Assembly (NCBI GenBank): GCA_031548645.1
Contig: JAVBQX010000172.1
Coordinates: 1 to 14,281 of the forward strand
Direction: 5' to 3'
DNA from: WRMR01 sp031548645
GTDB taxonomy: Bacteria > Planctomycetota > Planctomycetia > Pirellulales > Thermoguttaceae
Length of the DNA stretch: 14,281 nucleotides
Of the stretch, positions 6,819 through 12,335 are shown piece by piece (position 1 is the stretch's first letter; each line of letters begins with the position of its first letter). A program made the translations under genes and the position numbers. The notes beneath the pieces are model-generated. The model was not told where the DNA came from, did not search any database, and worked only from the letters and a program-made list of their open reading frames with translations.

Positions 6819-6875
6819 ATTTTTGTGAAAACGAATTCAGCTTTGGTCACCAGGCGACGGAATCAACGCTTTTTT

Positions 6876-6882
6876 GAGGTGG
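6876..6882 (+). promoter_or_regulatory. Ribosome binding site of the GAP1-N2 gene
   Basis: GAGGTGG, a close match to the Shine-Dalgarno consensus, 9 bp before ATG 6892. It decides between this ATG and the upstream in-frame TTG at 6874, which the site itself would overlap. Confidence 0.65.
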
Positions 6883-6891
6883 TTTCCCCGG

Positions 6892-9057
6892 ATGCACGAA
6901 CTGGTTTATACTTCCGCGCCGAAGGGTTTGAAACCCGGCAGTCAGGGATTTTGCACCGTCGCGTGCAGTGCCGGCATGCCGCCGAATCTTATGTTGCGTC
7001 TCGAAGCCTTGAGCGGTTACCGGCATCTTTTCTCGCCGGGTCAAAGTCGGCAAGTCGCCAACCCGGTGGTGCGGTCGCACCTCGTTTTGCGAGTCGGGGG
7101 GACGGACTGGCACGTGCTTTCGCGCATCGCCGACGCGGGCATCGACTACACGCAACGTTCGAACAAAATCGCGCATCACATCGTGCTCGACGCGTCGGAA
7201 CTGTCCGCGGCGGGGCCGGCGGCCTTGCTTGCCTGCGAGGGGCGGTTTTTCCGCAAGTGGGACGGCGAACCCAAACTGATCATGAAACCGGCGGCGTTTC
7301 CGCAAATTCAATCGCCGCCGAAAATCTGCCGGCACTGGGAAAACCTGACCGGCGACGCCGGTTGGGGCGGCATATTGGCTGAAACCGCCCGGGAAAACCG
7401 CCCGGTCAACCTGGTCGTGACGCCGGAAACGGACGCGATTGCGCTGTTCGGGGAATCGCTGGCCCTGTTGCCGCCGGAACTGCGCTGGCAAACGACCATG
7501 ACGACGTATTATACGCGATTCCCGAGCGGGGTCGGCTGCCGGTGGCGCTGCATCATCGCGGGGTCGCCTGAAATGTCGCAGGTTGAACTCGCCAACGATG
7601 CGACGGTCATCGACCTGACGCAGCCGCTCAAAACGCCGGTGCCGGGGCCGTTGGTCAAAGCCGCCCGAAGCGGGAAGGCGCCCACCGCCTTTCTCAACCT
7701 CGGAAATATCGCGGGGCTTTCGGACACGCTTGACGCCGAACGACGACAAAGTGAATCATTGCCGGAACGCCGGCCCGATAACGTTAAAACTTTAGACGTA
7801 ACGAACTCACAAACGGAAGATGCGGCGGTCGAAACGGTGCCGGTTGAAAAGACGCGAAAGTCGAAAGCGAAAAAAAAGCGGCAAAAGCAGGATCGATTTT
7901 ACGAGCATCGCGACCATTGGCTCCAGGAAACCCGGCAACAGGAAAAATGGGGGCTGCTCATGCTGCTCGGAATCGGCCTGTTGTTTTTCGGGGTGCCGGC
8001 CTTATTGTTGGGAGTGTTGTTTTTTGCGAAGGGCTGCAACGATCCGGCGGCTCAATCCGCGCTCCGACGGCCAGTGCAAAATTCGTCGCAAGACGTCAGA
8101 CCTGCAAACAGACCGACCAAAAATGCCCCCCTCACGCCAACCGATGCGGCGAACACGGCACCAAGAGTGGGAGCGAATGCAACACAGGGAAAAACGTCGC
8201 CTGCGGCACCGGATGCGATGTCGGAACACGCCGTCAACGAATTGCAGACATCGGATGCCGCAAATACCGACAACATAAATGCCGATGATGCCCCGCCGTT
8301 GCTTTACGGTGAAAAGCTGATCATTAGCATATGGCGGAACGGCGGAGGTTCGGGCATCGAAGCGAAAACCGTCGAACTGTTTGCGGCGGATGGTTTTGCG
8401 GACGAGTTGCCGGCGACGCTGTTCGACCTGCCCGACGCCGGCGACGACACGCTTTTGATGACGCTGGCCGCGCCCGAACGACAGGCGGGGGCGTTGATTT
8501 TTGAAATCGCGGAAAGCCCGGGGAACGTCGGCGGCCCGGAACCGTCGAAACGCATTGAGCTGTACGCACGCATTGACGCATTGCGTGACGCGCCGTTGTG
8601 CGTCGCGGCCTTCGAAGTGACGCCGACGAACACGGGTTTTGCGCTCGGGCGGGTCGAATACCGACTCTTCGACGAACTGGTCAAGTCGATCAACGAAATC
8701 AACAAGATGCAACTCGGTAACCGGGCGCCGAACCGTTCGCCGTTTGCGGAAATTTCGCTGCCGGAATCAAGTGACATCGACGACGCTAAAAAATCGGCGT
8801 GGGTCGACGAACTGACAGGCGACGAAACCTGGCTGGCCAATGTCGCGGCATTTCGCTCGGAGGACGCCGCCGTGCAGCGCCGGATTGACATCATCAATGC
8901 CTTGCTGCATTGTCACGCCGAGAATTTCGCCGTATCGCCGAAAAACCGGGACCCGACGCAGGCGACATTCGATTACGACGTGTATCAGTCGGAAACCGTT
9001 CCCGGCAACGGGACGCGAATCACGCATGTCGTTACGAGTCAAAGCAAGCAGGAATAA
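6892..9057 (+). CDS. GAP1-N2 domain protein with a single membrane helix
   Basis: A 721-residue protein of unknown function. Residues 1 to about 265 match what I know as the GTPase-associated protein 1 N-terminal domain type 2: HELVYTSAPKGLKPGSQGFC at the start, then GYRHLF, and HVLSRIADAGIDYTQRSNKI (about 74-95) followed by AHHIVLD. A low-complexity linker follows, with a strongly basic stretch (KSKAKKKRQKQ) before one membrane helix at about 354-380 (GLLMLLGIGLLFFGVPALLL). The positive-inside rule puts the N-terminal domain in the cytoplasm. Outside are a polar linker rich in Ala, Asn and Thr (about 385-475) and a C-terminal region I do not recognise, which may be beta-rich. I start at ATG 6892, with GAGGTGG (6876-6882) 9 bp ahead; an in-frame TTG at 6874 is less likely. 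It ends in tandem stops TAA TAG, 41 bp before the next gene, probably one operon. No GTPase gene is adjacent. Confidence 0.8.
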   Translation: MHELVYTSAPKGLKPGSQGFCTVACSAGMPPNLMLRLEALSGYRHLFSPGQSRQVANPVVRSHLVLRVGGTDWHVLSRIADAGIDYTQRSNKIAHHIVLDASELSAAGPAALLACEGRFFRKWDGEPKLIMKPAAFPQIQSPPKICRHWENLTGDAGWGGILAETARENRPVNLVVTPETDAIALFGESLALLPPELRWQTTMTTYYTRFPSGVGCRWRCIIAGSPEMSQVELANDATVIDLTQPLKTPVPGPLVKAARSGKAPTAFLNLGNIAGLSDTLDAERRQSESLPERRPDNVKTLDVTNSQTEDAAVETVPVEKTRKSKAKKKRQKQDRFYEHRDHWLQETRQQEKWGLLMLLGIGLLFFGVPALLLGVLFFAKGCNDPAAQSALRRPVQNSSQDVRPANRPTKNAPLTPTDAANTAPRVGANATQGKTSPAAPDAMSEHAVNELQTSDAANTDNINADDAPPLLYGEKLIISIWRNGGGSGIEAKTVELFAADGFADELPATLFDLPDAGDDTLLMTLAAPERQAGALIFEIAESPGNVGGPEPSKRIELYARIDALRDAPLCVAAFEVTPTNTGFALGRVEYRLFDELVKSINEINKMQLGNRAPNRSPFAEISLPESSDIDDAKKSAWVDELTGDETWLANVAAFRSEDAAVQRRIDIINALLHCHAENFAVSPKNRDPTQATFDYDVYQSETVPGNGTRITHVVTSQSKQE

Positions 9058-9098
9058 TAGATTCCCCCAAAAACAAGAAACACAACGGCCGTTACGCA

Positions 9099-12011
9099 AT
9101 GAGAAATTACCAGATATTGATTGACGAAATACGCAGCACGTTTGCGTCCGACGAACTGGTTTCGCCCGACCTGTACCGTTCGCTGGCCGAAGATTACGCG
9201 AAAGCCTGCAAAGACATGTCGAGCCGGTTGAAGGCCTGCATCGCCTACCTGCGTTCGGGCAATACGGCCGAGGCGGTGCGGTTGGCCGATGTCGAGCCGA
9301 ACCTGTTCGACATCTACAACCTGCTTGATTTTCCGGAACGGGAGGAATGGCTCAGCGTGCTCGAATCGTTCGGCTATCGGTTGCCGCCGCCGTTCCCGAA
9401 AGAACTGGCCCAGCAGTTGAACGACGCCTATTGCCAGTCGGCCTCGCTCGAACCGCTGCAAAAACGATACCGTGTCATGGCCGTCGAACGGGCCCCGTTG
9501 GCCGAGCGTTTGCAGGTCTTGCGTTCGATCGCCGCGGCCGACCCGATCAACCCGTCGTGGCGCAAGGACCTCGAAGCCTTCGAGGAAGAGCGGCTCAAGG
9601 AACTCGGCCGGGACGTCGACCAGGCGGTTTCGGAAAACAATTACGTCGCGATGCGGAAATTGCAGAAGGAAATTTCGCAAAACTGGAGCGTGCCCGTCCC
9701 GGCGTACCTGCGTGACAAGCTGAACGTCACGCTGCGCGGGATACACTTTCATTCGCTCAACAAGCGGCTCGAAGAACTGGTCGGGCAGTTGCAATCGGCC
9801 CATGACGAGCGAAACGTCGAGCGGGGGCAGGCTCTCGTCGACGAGATTCGGGAAATCGTCAGCGAGTCGGGCATGGCCATGCCGGCGGAACTCTCGGACC
9901 AGGCGGAAGAGGCCGTGCGCTGGCTCAACGACGACCGGAAACGCCGCAAACTGGTCGCCCGATACGAAGCGGCGCTGCGACAACTCAAGAGTGAATTGCA
10001 CGGCGGGACGTCGACCGACGAACTGGCCCGGACGCATTACACGCTCTCGGTCGCGGCGAAAGACGTTTCGGAACCGATTCCCGAGCAGGTGGAGGAGGAA
10101 TATCACGCCGTGATCCGGTCGCGGGAACAACACTCGAAGCGAAAACGACATGTCAACATCGCCGTGGCCGCGACGGGGGTTGTGTTGTTGCTGGCGGGCG
10201 CGATCGCGACCGTTGCGTGGTGGCAGGATCATCAACGGGCCGAACAGACGCTTGCGACGCTGCGGGAGATGCTCGAAACGGACGGTCCGCCGCCGGCGGA
10301 CGCGGCAGCGTTTCAAAAAAATCTCGAAACGCATCATGCCGGTTTGCTCAAGCGACCGGACATCGAAAAACTCAACGCCGAACTGTCGCGGAAAATCGAT
10401 GCCGACAAGAAACGGCGAAGCCTGTTCGAGGAATATTACCGACTCGCGAAAAATTCGACCGAGGCGGAAAAGACGCCGGACGTGCTCGCATACGAACAGG
10501 CGGTGAAACTGGCACAGCGTGAAGATGAAAAAACGCAGGTCAGCGCGATGCGGCCGTTTTTCGAAAAATACATCGCCGAAACGCAGCACCAAATTGATGC
10601 GAAAGTCGAAACCGAACTGGCTCGCCTGACGCGCGAAGCGATGACCGTGCAGCGTGACGAAAGCGTGACCTTTCGCGAACGGCAGGACCGGTTGCGTGCG
10701 ATTTCGGCCGACCTGGAACACCTGGCCCGAATGCCCGGCCTGAGCAAGGGGCTGGTGCAGCGGGTCAACCGCGCGGCGGCCAACGCGTCACAGGCGATCA
10801 AAAATCTCGACGTCGAACGGGAGCAGAGCGAGCGGCTCGCGCTGCTGCTCGGCAGCGTCGGCAACGCGGACGCGTTCGTCAAGCAACTCAATGCCTACGC
10901 GGAACAGTTTCCGCGGCGCGGGGAAACGCCGGATTTCCGCGAGGTCGCCGCCACGTCGGGGACGTGGGAATCGCTGCTGTACACGGAAACCTTCCGAAAA
11001 TCGCTGGCCGCCGTGACCGGTCACGAGACGAACGAAGAGGCGACCGCCGCCCGGGCGCTTGAACTGTACACGCAGCGTTACGCGGGCATCCGTGATTTCG
11101 CGTCGGAGGATTTCGCCAAATACGGCGTACCGTATCTCGAAGCGGCCAGCCGGCGGACGAGCGACCCGTTGGCCGAACGCAAGCCCTTCGACAACATCAA
11201 GGCCGTATTGCGCGAGCTGACGCAGCGCGAGCTTTGGACCGTGTATGCGACGCCGGGCGATGCGTGGTATTATGTTCTTCGCGAACCGACCGGTCGCGGC
11301 AGTTACCCCTACGTGACGGGCTTTTACTCGAAGTCGGCCTCGCGCAATTTCGACGATTCATTCTTCGCCGCCGTGCCGAAGGTCAACCAGTACAATTACG
11401 CGATGGCCGCGATCAAATCGCTCGACAACATCAGCCTCGAAAAATGGTCGGACACCTGTTACGCGTTGACGAAGAAGCTGTTTGACGCGGACGGGATCGA
11501 CCCGATTTTGAAGGTCGTGCTGCTGAAACCGATGATCGCCGATTTTTCGAAATGCGATTCGGTGTTCGCCGAGCGATTCCGACCGGTCGCGGCGCTGCTC
11601 GACGACGGGACGCCGGAATTCGCCGACGCGCCCAACTGGATGGACGGCGAAAAGATTCTGAACGACCCAGTGCGGGACAAGTGCCGTTCGATTCTCGCGA
11701 GGATTACCTTCCCGACGGCGGAGGAAATGAAAACCGCCGCCGACCGCGTCAACGCCTGCCTCGTCGAACAGCAGCGCGAGTTCCGCTGGATCGGTTTTCC
11801 CGTGCGTCGCGACGAACAGTGGACCCTGTTGACGAAGGAAACGCCCCCGCCGGCGGGAACGCTTTATGTCGTGCGGCCGCTCGACGGGATCACGGGATTC
11901 CGCTGCGAACTCCTGGAATGCGGTCGAATCGCCCCCGACGGCACGGTCACGCTGACCGCCGAAATCATCACGCGACAGGGAGAGCCTGTGTTCGTCAAAT
12001 TGCAGCCGTAA
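9099..12011 (+). CDS. Large helical repeat protein with a single membrane helix, partner of the GAP1-N2 protein
   Basis: A 970-residue protein that I do not recognise. The N-terminal half (1-350) is charged and almost certainly helical; it contains three degenerate repeats at about 165-215, 222-277 and 289-339, each a helical pair with a turn around a P-x-P or M-P step (SVPVPAYL, GMAMPAEL, SEPIPEQV). A basic stretch (KRKRH) precedes one membrane helix at about 352-375 (VNIAVAATGVVLLLAGAIAT), so the N-terminal half should be cytoplasmic. The 590 residues after it are charged and helical or coiled-coil to about 670, then less charged and aromatic-rich (YATPGDAWYYVLREP, NQYNYAMAAI), probably a folded C-terminal domain. 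No catalytic motif, Walker box or signal peptide is visible. ATG 9099 is chosen because protein-like sequence starts there, 41 bp after the previous stop; no strong ribosome site is seen, so translational coupling is possible. Confidence 0.75.
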   Translation: MRNYQILIDEIRSTFASDELVSPDLYRSLAEDYAKACKDMSSRLKACIAYLRSGNTAEAVRLADVEPNLFDIYNLLDFPEREEWLSVLESFGYRLPPPFPKELAQQLNDAYCQSASLEPLQKRYRVMAVERAPLAERLQVLRSIAAADPINPSWRKDLEAFEEERLKELGRDVDQAVSENNYVAMRKLQKEISQNWSVPVPAYLRDKLNVTLRGIHFHSLNKRLEELVGQLQSAHDERNVERGQALVDEIREIVSESGMAMPAELSDQAEEAVRWLNDDRKRRKLVARYEAALRQLKSELHGGTSTDELARTHYTLSVAAKDVSEPIPEQVEEEYHAVIRSREQHSKRKRHVNIAVAATGVVLLLAGAIATVAWWQDHQRAEQTLATLREMLETDGPPPADAAAFQKNLETHHAGLLKRPDIEKLNAELSRKIDADKKRRSLFEEYYRLAKNSTEAEKTPDVLAYEQAVKLAQREDEKTQVSAMRPFFEKYIAETQHQIDAKVETELARLTREAMTVQRDESVTFRERQDRLRAISADLEHLARMPGLSKGLVQRVNRAAANASQAIKNLDVEREQSERLALLLGSVGNADAFVKQLNAYAEQFPRRGETPDFREVAATSGTWESLLYTETFRKSLAAVTGHETNEEATAARALELYTQRYAGIRDFASEDFAKYGVPYLEAASRRTSDPLAERKPFDNIKAVLRELTQRELWTVYATPGDAWYYVLREPTGRGSYPYVTGFYSKSASRNFDDSFFAAVPKVNQYNYAMAAIKSLDNISLEKWSDTCYALTKKLFDADGIDPILKVVLLKPMIADFSKCDSVFAERFRPVAALLDDGTPEFADAPNWMDGEKILNDPVRDKCRSILARITFPTAEEMKTAADRVNACLVEQQREFRWIGFPVRRDEQWTLLTKETPPPAGTLYVVRPLDGITGFRCELLECGRIAPDGTVTLTAEIITRQGEPVFVKLQP

Positions 12012-12012
12012 C

Positions 12013-12020
12013 AACGGTAC
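12013..12020. repeat. Left direct repeat flanking the MITE-like element
   Basis: AACGGTAC, repeated exactly at 12233-12240. The match extends to 11 bp (CAACGGTACGC at 12012-12022 and 12232-12242) because the neighbouring bases coincide with the element's own ends. It starts 1 bp after the stop codon of the preceding gene. The likely origin is duplication of the target site on insertion. Confidence 0.6.
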
Positions 12021-12232
12021 GCAGGAGAACTGCGAAGTTGAATTGAGGTAAAATTTGTTTCTCGCAGAGGCGCAGAGAACGCAGAGGAATTCATAATAAG
12101 TCATATTTTGCAAATTGCATAACTATATAAACAGTGGTGTTTTGCAGCAATTATTTTATTATTTGGTGCGAAATATCACTCTGCGTCCTTTGCGTCTCTG
12201 CGAGAAATATTCGGACTTTGCAGTTCTCCTGC
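12021..12232. mobile_element. MITE-like non-coding element, 212 bp, with terminal inverted repeats
   Basis: The ends are inverted copies: GCAGGAGAACTGCGAAGT at 12021-12038, and the complement of 12215-12232, GCAGGAGAACTGCAAAGT (17 of 18 identical). A second inverted pair lies inside: 29 bp at 12058-12086 and 12179-12207, 26 of 29 complementary, built from the CTCTGCG/GCAGAG motif that I know as a common interspersed sequence in many bacterial genomes. The centre, about 90 bp, is AT-rich and has no gene. Direct repeats of 8 bp (11 bp if read generously) flank it. Size, ends, flanks and lack of coding capacity fit a miniature inverted-repeat element moved by a transposase encoded elsewhere. In RNA it would fold into a long hairpin that could end transcription from both sides. 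Confidence 0.65.
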
Positions 12233-12240
12233 AACGGTAC
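12233..12240. repeat. Right direct repeat flanking the MITE-like element
   Basis: AACGGTAC, the partner of 12013-12020, sits immediately outside the right terminal inverted repeat. Exact placement of both copies at the outer edges of the inverted repeats is the main reason to call this an insertion. Confidence 0.6.
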
Positions 12241-12249
12241 GCCGCCTTA

Positions 12250-12278
12250 TTGATTTCTTGCGAGCAATATGCGATAAT
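12250..12278 (+). promoter_or_regulatory. Extended -10 promoter of the rhamnosidase gene
   Basis: TTGATT (12250-12255, 4 of 6) and GATAAT (12273-12278, 5 of 6) with a 17-bp spacer, and TG at 12270-12271 one base before the -10 box, giving an extended -10 motif. Transcription would start near 12285, leaving a leader of about 50 nt. The -35 box lies only 7 bp outside the element's right direct repeat, so the insertion replaced whatever lay further upstream. Confidence 0.55.
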
Positions 12279-12323
12279 ACGCGCTGTCAAACACAAAGAA
12301 TCGTGTAATGGTAATACGACAAA

Positions 12324-12327
12324 AGGA
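12324..12327 (+). promoter_or_regulatory. Ribosome binding site of the rhamnosidase gene
   Basis: AGGA, inside AAAAGGAA, 8 bp before ATG 12336. It supports this start, which also gives a proper signal peptide. Confidence 0.6.
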
Positions 12328-12335
12328 ATACAGCC

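Larger units (their letters stand above)
6480..6891. other. Intergenic region upstream of the GAP1-N2/repeat-protein pair, 412 bp
   Basis: AT-rich and without a recognisable gene. From left to right it holds a hairpin at 6555-6584 that could end hemC transcription, about 160 bp in which I see nothing, a sigma70-like promoter at 6750-6778, a perfect inverted repeat at 6794-6818, and a ribosome binding site at 6876-6882. With the promoter used, the leader would be about 105 nt, long enough for post-transcriptional control. Confidence 0.6.
12012..12335. other. Intergenic region, 324 bp, mostly a MITE-like element
   Basis: Almost two thirds is the small palindromic element at 12021-12232 with its flanking direct repeats. 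The rest (12243-12335) carries an extended -10 promoter and a ribosome binding site for the rhamnosidase gene. A 74-codon frame from 12115 crosses the element and the promoter and is not a credible gene. Confidence 0.7.

Noticed and set aside
8910..9098. Upstream extension of the 970-residue protein by 63 codons into the GAP1-N2 gene
   Set aside because: The overlapping sequence is out of frame with a real gene and its product is Arg-rich and not protein-like.
9039..10721. 560-codon minus-strand open frame opposite the 970-residue protein gene
   Set aside because: The Arg/Phe/Val-rich composition is typical of antisense frames in GC-rich DNA; the plus frame is longer and has a credible membrane topology and repeats.
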